Counted from the stretch's first letter, positions 45,979-57,327 are shown. The stretch is 64,000 nucleotides of DNA from Flavobacterium degerlachei (GCF_900106645.1 NZ_FNMV01000003.1:124001-188000), one strand, 5' to 3'. The notes: generated by a model from the letters alone, not told the origin. Numbers and translations are program-made.

Positions 45979-46281
45979 TTGGCAAATAGAACCTCACAAC
46001 ACATTTTAAGTACATCAGCAAACCTATTGGGATTTTGCCTATTCATCATTACTTCATTGCACATAGGTGATAAATCTAATAATAGTTATATTGATGAGTT
46101 TACCGCTATAGTTGCACTATTACTAACCATTTCATCTGTCTTCTCGTTCTTTTCGATACGAACGCCAGATACTAAGAAAGAGCAGCAACTAGAACAAATT
46201 GCGGACAAATTCTTTATTGTGTCTTTATTAGGCATTTTCGCTATTATACTTTTTATAATTGTTACTTACTGGGGTAAATAA
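45979..46281 (+). CDS. Small membrane protein of unknown function
   Basis: The 100-residue protein is predicted to have three membrane helices (about 11-29, 41-60, 76-97). A charged stretch with KKEQQLEQIADKF sits between the second and third. No ATG is available; the frame opens at TTG 45979. I do not recognise the family. The gene lies 84-100 bp upstream of the Na/Pi symporter on the same strand and could be co-transcribed with it. Confidence 0.5.
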   Translation: MANRTSQHILSTSANLLGFCLFIITSLHIGDKSNNSYIDEFTAIVALLLTISSVFSFFSIRTPDTKKEQQLEQIADKFFIVSLLGIFAIILFIIVTYWGK

Positions 46282-46379
46282 GTCTAAAAACCACTCTATT
46301 CCTATCATATACCCCGAAATATCGAGGCACAAAAACAAACGTTTTTTCATGACACATCATTTTATTGTTATCTTTAGTT

Positions 46380-48062
46380 ATGGAAACATTTAATCATATT
46401 TTAAAACTTTTGGCAGGAATTGGCTTATTTCTTTTTGCCATATACCTATTGGAGGACTCTCTAAAAAATCTTTCTGGCAGAAGCTTCAAGCTCTTTTTGC
46501 AACGAATTACAAAAAACAAGGTTGGTGCCGCAGCAGGAGGAGCAATAGTTACCGGTATTCTGCAGAGCAGTTCTATGGTATCTTTTATGGTGTTGGCATT
46601 TGTGGGAGCTGGCGTTTTTACTATGAGGAACGCGATGGCTATAGTACTAGGTGCAAATTTAGGAACTACACTCGATAGCTGGCTAGTCGCCACACTTGGT
46701 TTTAACGTCGATATAGAAGTTATTGCTTATCCAGCAGTCTGTCTTGGAGGCCTGCTGCTAATCTTATTTGGTAGTCGAAAAACCACTAAATACATTGCAT
46801 TTTTCCTGTTTGGATTTGGCCTCCTTTTTATCGGTCTTGGCTTTATGAAAACCGCGATGCAGGCTCAAGTCAAAATTTTTGATTTTTCCCAATATGCCCA
46901 AATGCCATTGGCTGTTTTCCTGCTTATCGGTTTTGTCATTACTTTGGTAGTGCAGTCCAGTTCCGTTACCATGGCCCTAACTCTGAGTGCGCTGCATGTA
47001 GATGCCATTAGTTTACCAATAGCCGCTGCAATTATTCTGGGATCTCAAACAGGAACCACAATTAAAATAATTTTTGCAGCCATAGGCGGAAATGTATCAA
47101 AAAAACGTATCGTTCTGGGAAATGTTCTTTTTAATGTATTTGTAACTGTTTTTGCCTTCCTTTTATTAAAACCTCTGCTCTTTCTTATAACAGATGTATT
47201 TAATATTAAAGACCATCTTATCGCTCTGGTGGCTTTTTCGACTTTAATAAACTTTTCAGCCATTTCTATCTTCTTGCCTTTACTAGATACTTTTACTAGT
47301 TTTCTAGAACGGTTCTTCAAAGATTCCGATGGTTCAACTACCGCTTTCATAGGGCACGCCTCCTACGCAGAACCAGTAACAGCCTTGGATTTATTTAGAA
47401 GAGAAACAAAATATTTTATTCATAACTCCATGATTTTCAATCTTGAATTGTTTAAAATCGATACTCGCCTACTTCGTGAAAACCCTGATTTTAAAAGCAT
47501 AAATGAAAAGAATAGATATTATTTAAAGACCGTAGAAGAAAAGTATGATTTCCTAAAGCAGTTACAGGGCGAGTTACAAGCTTTCTATTTGGAATTAAGA
47601 CCTAAATTACGAATAGAACAGCATTCTGAAATAAACCAACTAATCTCTGCCGTACGCAGTTCACTGCATTCCGTTAAAAGTGTCAAGGACATAGGAAGTA
47701 ACATTTCTAACCTACGCCATTCCTCAAAAGAAATTAAATACAATTTTTTCGTCCATCATAGGAAAGAAACCAAAACCTTATATCTAGAATTAAATGCATT
47801 TATGATTCAAGACAAAAATGCAACTTTCGAAAATCTACAAACTGTGTATGACACTATTCAAACTAACTATACTTCAGCACTTAACAACTTTTATACTGAA
47901 GCACAAAACGCCACTATTGAAGACATAGACATCACTACGGTAATCAATTTTAACAGGGAACTATTTACCTCAAACAAGGCCATGCTGATGGCCGTTAAAG
48001 ACTTTTTATTACAAGAAAAACAAGCCGAGTACTTTAATGAAATTCCAGTATACAGAACTTAA
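46380..48062 (+). CDS. Na+/phosphate cotransporter family protein (NptA/YjbB-like)
   Basis: The 560-residue protein has an N-terminal membrane part with the two inverted Na/Pi repeats. Each carries the signature QSSS: GILQSSSMVSFMVLA in the first and VVQSSSVTMALTLSA in the second. The C-terminal 200 residues form a PhoU-like helical domain. Transporters of this type move phosphate with sodium. The ATG at 46380 (METFNHILKLLAGIGLFLF) is preferred over the TTG-led extension at 46365. No pst or pho genes are adjacent. Confidence 0.9.
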   Translation: METFNHILKLLAGIGLFLFAIYLLEDSLKNLSGRSFKLFLQRITKNKVGAAAGGAIVTGILQSSSMVSFMVLAFVGAGVFTMRNAMAIVLGANLGTTLDSWLVATLGFNVDIEVIAYPAVCLGGLLLILFGSRKTTKYIAFFLFGFGLLFIGLGFMKTAMQAQVKIFDFSQYAQMPLAVFLLIGFVITLVVQSSSVTMALTLSALHVDAISLPIAAAIILGSQTGTTIKIIFAAIGGNVSKKRIVLGNVLFNVFVTVFAFLLLKPLLFLITDVFNIKDHLIALVAFSTLINFSAISIFLPLLDTFTSFLERFFKDSDGSTTAFIGHASYAEPVTALDLFRRETKYFIHNSMIFNLELFKIDTRLLRENPDFKSINEKNRYYLKTVEEKYDFLKQLQGELQAFYLELRPKLRIEQHSEINQLISAVRSSLHSVKSVKDIGSNISNLRHSSKEIKYNFFVHHRKETKTLYLELNAFMIQDKNATFENLQTVYDTIQTNYTSALNNFYTEAQNATIEDIDITTVINFNRELFTSNKAMLMAVKDFLLQEKQAEYFNEIPVYRT

Positions 48063-48252
48063 ACTCAATAACATGAAATCCCTCCAGAATTAACGCTTTA
48101 GACTTGATAAAAAATAGCGAATCAGTAAAGAGTTAAATCCAATAATTTTAATAGATAAACTGCTGATTTTATAAAACATTTCCGATTTAAATTTTCATCT
48201 TTGTAGTTAGTTTAAATTAGAATTTGATTTTTTTCTATTAAAAAACACACAT

Positions 48253-51200
48253 TTGAAAAAGGTAATAAAAAAGAGTCTAAAAGTTTTCCAATGGACATTA
48301 GGAATAGTCACTGCATTATTGCTATTACTGCTACTACTTATTCAAATCCCAGCTGTTCAAAATCTAGCCAAAAATCAAGCAGTTAGTTACCTTGAAGGAA
48401 AAATTCAAACGAAAGTAAGAGTCGATACTCTTTCAATTGAATTTCCTGAAAAAATAATTCTAAAAGGAGTTTATTTTGAAGACCAAAAAAAGCAAACCCT
48501 TTTATCTGGAAAAAAATTGGCTGTAGACATCAGTTTATTGCAGTTGATGAATAATACAATTGAAATAAACTCAGTAGACCTTGAGGGCGTAACCTTAAAT
48601 TTAAGTCGGAATTCAGATGCTGTTTTTAATTTTGATTACATCTTAAAAGCCTTTTCTTCCCCAGTTGACACGACCAAAACACCAATGGTTATTTCCCTCG
48701 ATAAAATTAATCTAGACCAAACCACAGTCAAACTTAAAGACGATTTTGCGAAAATTAATTTTTCTATGAATCTGAAGCATTTAGATACCCGAATCAGAAC
48801 TTTTGATTTGCAAAAAATGGATTTTGAGGTTCCAAAAGTAACCGTCAAAGGCTTACAACTAAAATTAAAACAAGGAATAGCCAAGAACACAGTCACTACA
48901 GACACTGCTCCTGCCACAATTTATAAGTTTCAGTTAGGTGAAATTGATTTATCCAAAGTTGATATTGACTACGAGGATGAAAAGACAAAATTAACCACTT
49001 CCCTATTGCTTAAAAAACTAGGAGTGAAATTTGATAAAACAGATATTTACAATCGATTTATATTGATACACAACATTACGCTTTCTAATGCCGATGGAAA
49101 ACTGGCTTTTGGTAAAGTAGAACAAGTTAAAAAAGAATTGGTTTCAAATGAAGCTACTGGTTGGGAAATAAAAATTAGAGAATCCAAAATTAAGGGAGTC
49201 GATTTTGCTTACGATGATCAAAATGCAAAAGCAGTACAAAAGGGAATTGATTATAACCATCTTAAGCTTTCGTCATTAGTCTTAGATGCCAAAAACATAC
49301 GTTATAGTCCTGTAGGGATTTCTGGAAGCATCAATTCTTTTAAAGTAAAAGAACAAAGTGGTCTGAATATTCAGTCATTAAAAACTGAATTTTATTACGG
49401 TGAGAAAAATGCATTTCTAAAAAAATTATATTTAAAAACCCCAAAAACTGTAATAAAGGACGAAATTCTTGTGGGTTACCCTTCGATTGAAGCGCTGAGA
49501 AAAGATTATGGACAATTGAGTATTAATGCTTCATTGAAAAAAAGTGAAATAGGATTTGAGGACGTTCTTCTTTTTATGCCTGAACTATCAAACAAAAAAC
49601 CTTTTAGTTCTAATCCTAATGCCGTTCTGCTGTTAAACAGTAAAGTTACTGGTAAGTTGAATGACTTAAAAATTCCGAAATTTGAAATCAGTGGCATCGG
49701 TCAAACAAAAATTGCCTCAAGTGGTAGCATAAAAGGATTGCCGGATGTCAACAAAGCCTATTTCGATTTGAATATCACCAACTTTGAAACTTCTGCGAAA
49801 GATATTGCCACATTTGTGCCAAAAGAAACCATTCCAAATACAATACAGCTACCCGCATTATTTAACGTGAAAGGAAACTTCAAAGGAACCATAAATAATT
49901 TTGCAACTGATTTAGTTATGGGCAGCAGTTTTGGTAAAGCAAAAATAAATGCGCAATACGACCAAAGCAGAAAAAACAACGAAAAATACAACGCTCAAAC
50001 AGAACTAGAAAATTTTGATTTAGGTAAACTGATTAAAGATAATACTATTGGTAAGATCAGTTTAAAGGCATCGATAAAAGGAACTGGCTTAGATCTAAAA
50101 ACAGCAAACAGTTCTATAAAAGGAACAATTTCTAAAATCAATTACAACAAATATACCTATCAAGACTTAGACCTTGATGGGACTATTAACAAAGGACTCT
50201 TTAAAGCAAATGCTAACAGCACCGATTCTAACTTAACTTTTGATTTAGTGAGCAGCGGAAGCTTTAGGGACAAGTACCCTGCTGGTAAAATAAAGTTAAA
50301 CATAGACATTGCTGACCTGGAAAAATTGAATTTGCATGCTGGACCAATGAAAATTAGAGGTGTGGTTGATGCTGATATTCAATCAGCAAATATGGATTAC
50401 TTAAATGGAAAGTTTAATATTTTAAATCTGACTGTTGCTGATGACAAGGAGCAATTTGTTACAGACTCCATTACATTAATTGCAACTTCTACAGCTGAGA
50501 AAAATACTTTGAATTTAAAATCTCCATTTATGACTGCTGCCGTAAATGGGAAATACAAGCTTTCTAAAATTGGCGCAGCCTTGTCTAATTCAATTTCAAA
50601 ATATTACACTACAGCACCACATTCGACTATTAAAAATTCTGAGAAACAAGAGTTAGAATTTAAAATTGCCATTTCTGACAGTCCTCTTTTAGTAAAAGTG
50701 ATACCTGAATTAAAAAGTTTAGAACCCATAGCTATTTCTGGAAGATACAATACTGTTAATGATTCCATTGTTTTGAATGCTGCTATTCCAAAACTAATTT
50801 ATGGTGGAAACACATTAACCAATGCTGTTCTAAAAGTAGATACCAAAGACAAGGCTTTACTTTATAACTTAATGGTTGATGATTTACAAAACGATCAGTT
50901 TCAATTACCATATACTTCCCTAACTGGAAAAGTACAAAACAATACTGCCGATTATATCTTGCAATTAAAAGACTTAAACGACAAAGAAAAGTATTTGATT
51001 GCTGGTACGCTTGATGCAAAAAAAGGAAATAATGATATCCATTTTGATCCAAAGAATTTACTGCTCAATTATGAATCATGGAAAATAGATGCTGATAATG
51101 TAATCCGTTTTGGAGCAAAAGGCATCTACGCTAATAATGTTGAATTAAGTAAAGACGGTAGTAGTATAGCGCTTCAATCACAATCTGAACAAGCAAATGC

Positions 51201-53202
51201 TCCTCTAGCAATTAATTTGAAAGATTTTAAAATTGAAACCTTAAGTAGTATAGCTGAGAAAAGCGATTTCACTATTAGTGGGAATACAAATGGAACTGTT
51301 TTATTAAAAAATATAAGTAAAACTGCTGTTTTTACGTCTAATCTTACCATTGATAATTTTGCATTTAAGAAAGATACCGTTGGAACTATTAATATCCAAG
51401 TAGATAATAAGATTGCCAATAACTACAATGCAAAGATCGCTATAACAGGTCAGGACAACCAAGTCGATTTAGATGGAGTTTACAAAACAGGAAATGGAGT
51501 TATGGACTTCAACTTAGATATTGTAAAATTGAATCTGAAAAGTGTTCAAGGATTTACTTTGGGCAACCTAAAAGAAAGCACTGGTTTTTTTAACGGAAAA
51601 TTCAAAATAACAGGAACGCTGGACCAGCCTAAAATGAACGGCGATTTGAAGTTGAATGAAATAGGATTTAAAGTAACACAACTCAATGCAACATTCAAAT
51701 CCATGAATGATGTTGTTTCTTTTTCAAATGATGTTATTGTATTTGATCGTTTTACCATTAAAGATGAGAAAGACAATGACTTAGTAATTAATGGAAAAAT
51801 CAACAGTTCTAATTTCAATAATTTTGGTTTTGACTTGACCTTGGATGCTGATAATTTTCAAGCCTTAAATTCTAAACAAAAAGACAATGATCTATTCTTT
51901 GGTGAAGTGTTTTTAGACAACCATTTACGAATAAAAGGAGACCTTAATAATCCTATTGTTGACGGAAACATCAAAGTAAATAAAGGCACAAAATTGACTA
52001 TTGTTATGCCACAATCTGATCCTTCCATTGCAGATCGAGAAGGAATTGTAGAATTTATTGATCAGGATAATCCTTCGCTGGTTCAAACCGTTGCTGTAGA
52101 TCCTAATTTAAGCAAAACTGAAATAAAGGGAATCAATGCATCTGTAAATATTGAAGTTGATAAAGAGGCTGAATTATCAATTGTAATTGATAAAGCCAAT
52201 GGAGATTTTTTAAAATTAAAAGGAGAAGCCCAGTTAAATGGTGGAATTGATCCTTCTGGAAAAACAACTTTGACAGGAAGATATGAGTTGAAAGAAGGAG
52301 CTTATGAAATGAATTTTAATTTTATCAAACGAAAATTTGACATTAAAAGTGGTAGTTATATCCTCTGGACCGGAGAACCTACAGAAGCTGACATTAACAT
52401 TACTGCTGTTTATAAAAATGAAGCTGCTCCTATTGACCTAGTTGATGATCAGTTAGGAAGTATGACAGCTGATGTAAGAAATACATACAAACAAAAAATT
52501 CCTTTTGAAACTGAATTGAAAATGAAAGGTGAATTAATGAAACCGTCTATTTCCTTTGACATCATTTTACCTGATGGGAATAATAGCGTTTCAACTGAAA
52601 TCATCAATACAACTCAAGCGAAATTAACCCAACTGCGTCAGCAGCCAGACGAACTTAACAAGCAAGTATTTGCTTTGCTTTTACTGAATCGCTTTATAGG
52701 TGAAAATCCTTTTGCCAGTGAAGCAGGTGGTAGTTCGATCAATTCAATAGCGAGACAAAGTGCGAGTAAAATTCTATCGCAACAGCTGAACAATTTAGCT
52801 GGGAATTTAATTAGTGGTGTCGAACTTAATTTTGATTTAGATTCAACCGAAGATTATACCACGGGACAGTTAGAGAATAAAACTGATTTGAATGTGGGTA
52901 TTTCTAAAAAACTACTCAATGACCGATTGAAAGTGACTGTAGGAAGTAGTTTTGGACTAGAAGGACCACAACAAACAAATGAAGAAACAAACACTATTGC
53001 AGGAGATGTTTCTGTAGAATACCAACTTTCTAAAGATGGTCGCTACAAGTTAAAAGCCTACCGTTTAAATAAATATCAGGTAGCACTTCAAGGACAGGTA
53101 GTAGAAACAGGAATTGCCTTTATTATTACTTTGGATTACAATCATTTTAAAGAATTATTTCAAAAAAGCAAAACTCCAAAAGAGAAAAACAAAAAGAAAT
53201 AA
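48253..53202 (+). CDS. tamB: Translocation and assembly module protein TamB
   Basis: The 1649-residue protein has one N-terminal membrane anchor (about 13-32, FQWTLGIVTALLLLLLLLI). A very long beta-rich AsmA/TamB-like stretch follows, with repeated KGxxxFNxNIxxx segments, and the conserved DUF490 C-terminus is at about 1300-1600 (GRYELKEGAYEMNFNFIKRKF, then KQVFALLLLNRFIGENPF). TamB spans the periplasm and, with TamA, moves lipids or outer-membrane proteins outward. The start is a TTG at 48253, since no ATG precedes the anchor. The stop overlaps the tamL start by one base, so translation is coupled. Confidence 0.9.
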   Translation: MKKVIKKSLKVFQWTLGIVTALLLLLLLLIQIPAVQNLAKNQAVSYLEGKIQTKVRVDTLSIEFPEKIILKGVYFEDQKKQTLLSGKKLAVDISLLQLMNNTIEINSVDLEGVTLNLSRNSDAVFNFDYILKAFSSPVDTTKTPMVISLDKINLDQTTVKLKDDFAKINFSMNLKHLDTRIRTFDLQKMDFEVPKVTVKGLQLKLKQGIAKNTVTTDTAPATIYKFQLGEIDLSKVDIDYEDEKTKLTTSLLLKKLGVKFDKTDIYNRFILIHNITLSNADGKLAFGKVEQVKKELVSNEATGWEIKIRESKIKGVDFAYDDQNAKAVQKGIDYNHLKLSSLVLDAKNIRYSPVGISGSINSFKVKEQSGLNIQSLKTEFYYGEKNAFLKKLYLKTPKTVIKDEILVGYPSIEALRKDYGQLSINASLKKSEIGFEDVLLFMPELSNKKPFSSNPNAVLLLNSKVTGKLNDLKIPKFEISGIGQTKIASSGSIKGLPDVNKAYFDLNITNFETSAKDIATFVPKETIPNTIQLPALFNVKGNFKGTINNFATDLVMGSSFGKAKINAQYDQSRKNNEKYNAQTELENFDLGKLIKDNTIGKISLKASIKGTGLDLKTANSSIKGTISKINYNKYTYQDLDLDGTINKGLFKANANSTDSNLTFDLVSSGSFRDKYPAGKIKLNIDIADLEKLNLHAGPMKIRGVVDADIQSANMDYLNGKFNILNLTVADDKEQFVTDSITLIATSTAEKNTLNLKSPFMTAAVNGKYKLSKIGAALSNSISKYYTTAPHSTIKNSEKQELEFKIAISDSPLLVKVIPELKSLEPIAISGRYNTVNDSIVLNAAIPKLIYGGNTLTNAVLKVDTKDKALLYNLMVDDLQNDQFQLPYTSLTGKVQNNTADYILQLKDLNDKEKYLIAGTLDAKKGNNDIHFDPKNLLLNYESWKIDADNVIRFGAKGIYANNVELSKDGSSIALQSQSEQANAPLAINLKDFKIETLSSIAEKSDFTISGNTNGTVLLKNISKTAVFTSNLTIDNFAFKKDTVGTINIQVDNKIANNYNAKIAITGQDNQVDLDGVYKTGNGVMDFNLDIVKLNLKSVQGFTLGNLKESTGFFNGKFKITGTLDQPKMNGDLKLNEIGFKVTQLNATFKSMNDVVSFSNDVIVFDRFTIKDEKDNDLVINGKINSSNFNNFGFDLTLDADNFQALNSKQKDNDLFFGEVFLDNHLRIKGDLNNPIVDGNIKVNKGTKLTIVMPQSDPSIADREGIVEFIDQDNPSLVQTVAVDPNLSKTEIKGINASVNIEVDKEAELSIVIDKANGDFLKLKGEAQLNGGIDPSGKTTLTGRYELKEGAYEMNFNFIKRKFDIKSGSYILWTGEPTEADINITAVYKNEAAPIDLVDDQLGSMTADVRNTYKQKIPFETELKMKGELMKPSISFDIILPDGNNSVSTEIINTTQAKLTQLRQQPDELNKQVFALLLLNRFIGENPFASEAGGSSINSIARQSASKILSQQLNNLAGNLISGVELNFDLDSTEDYTTGQLENKTDLNVGISKKLLNDRLKVTVGSSFGLEGPQQTNEETNTIAGDVSVEYQLSKDGRYKLKAYRLNKYQVALQGQVVETGIAFIITLDYNHFKELFQKSKTPKEKNKKK

Positions 53203-55517
53203 TGAATCGTACTTATAGCATTATGAAAAACAAAGCACCACTACTCTATTTCCTTTTCGCCATCCTCTTATTATCTGGATGCAGTGGTACGAATAAAATT
53301 CCCAAAGACGAATTACTATATACGGGGGCAAAAATTAAAATTGAGGGAAATGAACCATCAAAAAAAGAGCGTAAAGCACTAAAAACAGAATTGGAACTTC
53401 TGGTCCGACCAAAACCCAACTATTCTTTCTTAGGATTTAGACCCAAACTGTTTTTTTATAATTTGGCGGGACAGCCCAAAAAAGAAAAAGGTTTGAGATA
53501 CTGGCTACGCACAAAAGTGGGTGAACCACCAGTATTGTACAGCAAAGTAGATCTAGAATACAACAAAAGTGTTTTACAAAACCATAGCGAAAACAATGGA
53601 TATTTTAACACAAAATCCACTGCTGACTCCACTCGATCAGGTAAAAAAGCAAAAGTTAGTTATACTGTAACGCCTAACAAACGCTATTTTATTCGAGAAG
53701 TAAAATTCCCCCAAGATTCATCAGCTATCGCTTCTTTAGTACGGAAAACTGAAAGACGTAGTTTATTAAAAACAGGAGAACCGTACAGTCTTGAAGTAAT
53801 AAAAACGGAAAGAGAGCGCATTGATGCACGACTAAAAGAAAAAGGGTTTTATTACTTCAATGCTGATTATTTGTTAGTACAAGTTGACAGTACTGTGGCT
53901 GATCATAAAGTAGATTTGATTGTCAAACTAAAAACAGATTCTCCGGAACTCTCAAAGTTGCAATACAAGATCAATAATGTAGTAGTGTATCCTAATTATT
54001 CAATTAATTCAGATGACGACTCTACTAGCTCTGATTCAATCGTAAAATACAAAGATTTCACGATTATAGATTCTGAAAATCTATTTAAACCAAGTATTTT
54101 TGATCGTACGCTTTATTTTAAAAAAGGAGATTATTACAACCGTACTAATCACAACTTATCTTTAAATAGGTTAGTAAACTTAGGTACTTTCAAGTTTGTA
54201 AAAAACCAATTTAAAGTAGCTGACACCATCGGGAATTACTTGGATGCATATTATTATCTGACTCCGCTACCCAAAAAATCAATCCGTGTAGAAGTTTTGG
54301 CTAAAACCAATTCAGCTAATTATACAGGGACCGAATTAAATCTAAACTGGAGCAATCGAAATGTATTTAAAGGAGCCGAACAGCTTACTATATCAGCTTT
54401 TGGCGGTGTTGAAGTACAGGTTTCAGGACAAAATAACGGTTTTAATGTGTACCGTGTGGGAACCGAAGCTAGTTTAATTTGGCCACGAATAATAGCACCT
54501 TTTAAATTTGAAACGTCTAGTGGTTTTGTGCCAAAGACAAAAGCGACGCTAGGATATGAGTTTCAAAACAGAACCAAATTATACTCCTTACAAACATTCA
54601 AAGGTTCTTTTGGTTATTTATGGAAAGAAAATGAACGCAAGGAACATTTGCTAAACCTAACCGAAATTACCTATGCCAGTCCGCAAAATGTGACTCCATT
54701 GTATCAAGAACAAATTGATGCCAATCCTTCATTAGAGAAAGTGATCGAAAAACAATTGATTTTTGGACCTACTTACTCCTACACTTTTACCAATACGATG
54801 CAAAAAAGGAAAAAACATACTTTTTACTACAAAGGCAGTATTGACTTAGCAGGAAATGTGGCAGGATTAGTCTCTGGTGCCAATATAAAATCAGGAGATA
54901 CAGTCAAAGTATTTAGTGTCCCTTTCAGCCAATTTATAAAAATAGAAAATGAATTCAGGCATTACTTAAAATTAACTGAAGACTCACAAATCGCCAGTAG
55001 AGTTATCGTGGGCGCAGGATTTGCTTATGGAAATTCGAACGAAATGCCGTTTATCAAACAATTCTTTAATGGCGGAACTAATAGTATTAGAGCCTTTAGA
55101 GCACGATCAATAGGTCCGGGAAGTTTTGATGGCTCAACTACCGCCAATACTTTTTTACCGGATCAATCGGGTGATTTAAAACTAGAATTTAATACGGAAT
55201 ACAGAGCTAAAATTTACGGACTAGTTAAAGGCGCTTTGTTTCTGGATGCTGGAAATATTTGGCTACTAAAAGAGGATCTAGACAAACCTGGGGCTAAATT
55301 CTCTAAGGATTTCATGAGCGAAATTGCAGTGGGCGTTGGAGCCGGACTTCGATTTGACTTTTCATTTTTGGTACTTAGGACTGATCTTGCTTTTCCTATC
55401 AGGAAACCGTATTTGCCCGATGGAAATAGATGGGTACTTGACAAAGTAAGTTTTGGGAATAGTACTTGGCGAAATGAAAATTTGGTATTTAATCTAGCAA
55501 TTGGCTATCCATTTTAA
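53202..55517 (+). CDS. tamL: TamL: lipidated TamA/Omp85-type outer-membrane protein
   Basis: The 771-residue protein has a lipoprotein signal ending in LLSGC (cysteine 27). POTRA-like domains (about 50-330) and a 16-strand Omp85 barrel (about 390-771) follow, with GGTNSIRAFRARSIGPGSF as the conserved loop-6 RxRG-like segment and a C-terminal aromatic Phe. Lipidated TamA homologues are characteristic of Bacteroidota. The start at 53202 overlaps the tamB stop; 53223 (MKNKAPLL) is an alternative. Together with tamB it forms a two-gene operon for the translocation and assembly module. Confidence 0.88.
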   Translation: MNRTYSIMKNKAPLLYFLFAILLLSGCSGTNKIPKDELLYTGAKIKIEGNEPSKKERKALKTELELLVRPKPNYSFLGFRPKLFFYNLAGQPKKEKGLRYWLRTKVGEPPVLYSKVDLEYNKSVLQNHSENNGYFNTKSTADSTRSGKKAKVSYTVTPNKRYFIREVKFPQDSSAIASLVRKTERRSLLKTGEPYSLEVIKTERERIDARLKEKGFYYFNADYLLVQVDSTVADHKVDLIVKLKTDSPELSKLQYKINNVVVYPNYSINSDDDSTSSDSIVKYKDFTIIDSENLFKPSIFDRTLYFKKGDYYNRTNHNLSLNRLVNLGTFKFVKNQFKVADTIGNYLDAYYYLTPLPKKSIRVEVLAKTNSANYTGTELNLNWSNRNVFKGAEQLTISAFGGVEVQVSGQNNGFNVYRVGTEASLIWPRIIAPFKFETSSGFVPKTKATLGYEFQNRTKLYSLQTFKGSFGYLWKENERKEHLLNLTEITYASPQNVTPLYQEQIDANPSLEKVIEKQLIFGPTYSYTFTNTMQKRKKHTFYYKGSIDLAGNVAGLVSGANIKSGDTVKVFSVPFSQFIKIENEFRHYLKLTEDSQIASRVIVGAGFAYGNSNEMPFIKQFFNGGTNSIRAFRARSIGPGSFDGSTTANTFLPDQSGDLKLEFNTEYRAKIYGLVKGALFLDAGNIWLLKEDLDKPGAKFSKDFMSEIAVGVGAGLRFDFSFLVLRTDLAFPIRKPYLPDGNRWVLDKVSFGNSTWRNENLVFNLAIGYPF

Positions 55518-55644
55518 TCATTTTGAGATAAATACCTATTTATTTTTATTTAAAACAGAAAAAACAACCAAGTCTTCAATTATCAAATAATCATTTAATG
55601 TTAATTATCTGTAATTAAAATTTCATATTTATAAGTTTTAGCTA

Positions 55645-55673
55645 TTGTTCATTGCTAAATTCAATTATATTTG
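55645..55673 (+). promoter_or_regulatory. Bacteroidota promoter of sdaA
   Basis: TTG at 55645-55647 is spaced 18 bp from TATATTTG (55666-55673), the -7 element. The transcript start lies about 15 bp before the ATG at 55693. Confidence 0.65.
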
Positions 55674-55692
55674 TCTAAAAAACAAGCTTACT

Positions 55693-57120
55693 ATGGAAGA
55701 GTGCATTTCGGTATTTGACATGCTTAAAATAGGTATTGGACCATCAAGTTCTCATACTTTAGGACCTTGGCGTGCAGCCGAGCGATTCCTAGAAGAAATG
55801 AGAGATGAAAATGTAATTGCCAGCGTTACCCGAATCAAAACTGATTTATACGGCTCCTTGTCGTTGACAGGAATAGGTCATGCCACTGATTTAGCTGTTA
55901 TGTTAGGTTTAAGCGGTCAAGATCCAGAGTACATTCCTGTTGATGATATTGATGGAATCATAAAATCCATCAAAGACAAAAACCAAATCATTTTAGGGAA
56001 TGAATTTACAATTCCTTTTGATATTCAAAAAGACATCATTTTCAATAAAGAGTTTTTACCGTTTCATTCAAACGGGATGACCTTTACGGCCTATGCAGCT
56101 GATGCCGAAATTTATACTGCTACCTACTACTCCATCGGAGGTGGATTTGTAGTAAAAGAAGAGCGAATCAATGCCAAAAAGAAAATAGAAATAAAATGCG
56201 CTTTTCCGTTCCCTACTGATAAAGCGGTTGATCTTTTAAAATATTGCGAAACCGAAAATAAAAAGATATCAGAGATCGTTTATGAAAACGAGAAATCCAT
56301 GCGCACGGAGGAAGTTATAGATCATGAATTAATGCGCATCTGGAATACCATGCTCGAATGTATGTATATTGGTTGTCACACTGAAGGAATACTTCCTGGT
56401 GGACTAAATGTACGCCGAAGAGCATTTGATATGCATCAAAATTTAATAGGATTATCTAATTATAGTGATCCACAAACTTGGCTAGAACAAATCAGATTGA
56501 CCGAAGTAAAATTCCGTCAAATCCTGAAATGGGTTAGTTGTTTTGCCCTAGCGGTAAATGAAGTCAATGCAGCATTAGGTCGCATCGTAACCGCACCAAC
56601 AAACGGTAGTGCCGGAGTGATTCCATCGGTTTTGATGTATTATTTAGTCATCGAAAACCACGACGCAGGTCAAAAAGAAATCAAACAATTCTTGCTAGTT
56701 GCAGGAGAAATAGGCAGTATATTTAAGAAAGGCTCTACCATTTCAGCAGCAATGGGAGGCTGTCAGGCCGAAATAGGCGTTTCATCTTCTATGGCCGCAG
56801 CAGCACTTTGTGAATTGATGGGAGGAACTCCTGCGCAGGTCTTAATGGCCGCCGAAATTGCTATGGAGCATCACCTGGGATTAACCTGTGACCCTATTGG
56901 CGGATTAGTGCAAATACCTTGTATCGAAAGAAATACAATGGGCGCAATCAAAGCAATAAATGCCGCCGAATTAGCTCTAGAAACCGACCCAAAAAACGCA
57001 AAAGTCCCTTTGGACAAAGTGGTAAACACCATGTGGGAAACCGCTAAGGACATGAACAATAAATACAAAGAAACCTCAGAAGGTGGTCTGGCTGTTGCAG
57101 TCAACATGGCTGATTGTTAA
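55693..57120 (+). CDS. sdaA: L-serine ammonia-lyase (iron-sulfur type, single chain)
   Basis: The 475-residue enzyme deaminates serine to pyruvate using a 4Fe-4S cluster. The N-terminal beta domain has [19 protein letters not shown]. The C-terminal alpha domain has the cluster cysteines in [16 protein letters not shown] and [25 protein letters not shown] is the substrate loop. Length is that of the fused E. coli-type SdaA. The ATG at 55693 gives the standard N-terminus [11 protein letters not shown]. Monocistronic with a clear promoter. Confidence 0.95.
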   Translation: MEECISVFDMLKIGIGPSSSHTLGPWRAAERFLEEMRDENVIASVTRIKTDLYGSLSLTGIGHATDLAVMLGLSGQDPEYIPVDDIDGIIKSIKDKNQIILGNEFTIPFDIQKDIIFNKEFLPFHSNGMTFTAYAADAEIYTATYYSIGGGFVVKEERINAKKKIEIKCAFPFPTDKAVDLLKYCETENKKISEIVYENEKSMRTEEVIDHELMRIWNTMLECMYIGCHTEGILPGGLNVRRRAFDMHQNLIGLSNYSDPQTWLEQIRLTEVKFRQILKWVSCFALAVNEVNAALGRIVTAPTNGSAGVIPSVLMYYLVIENHDAGQKEIKQFLLVAGEIGSIFKKGSTISAAMGGCQAEIGVSSSMAAAALCELMGGTPAQVLMAAEIAMEHHLGLTCDPIGGLVQIPCIERNTMGAIKAINAAELALETDPKNAKVPLDKVVNTMWETAKDMNNKYKETSEGGLAVAVNMADC

Positions 57121-57230
57121 TCTTTGACCGATGTTCGTTGTTCGTTATTCGTTTTTCGAAAATCAGGTCGAGAGACCAAAACTTAATTCAAAATTTATAA
57201 TTTAAAATAAGCTTTTTCACTTTCTTAATG

Positions 57231-57327
57231 GCGTGCCCCAGCTTACACTCCGTTGCAGCTGCGTCAGGCTCTGTGTTACAATCTCCCGAATAAAAATCGG
57301 GAGGATTTCCACTTCGATCCTTCACGC
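57231..57327. repeat. Candidate dispersed non-coding repeat (about 97 bp)
   Basis: The stretch begins GCGTGCCCCAGCTTAC and ends CCACTTCGATCCTTCACGC. Its ends are complementary (GCGTG/CACGC), and an internal hairpin CTCCCGA/TCGGGAG sits at 57283-57303. It closely recalls a short non-coding element scattered through many flavobacterial genomes (GTGCCCC...ATTTCC...TCACGC); this is from memory. It lies 214 bp upstream of the recombinase gene. The rest of the 57121-57540 gap is A+T-rich without other features. Confidence 0.55.
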
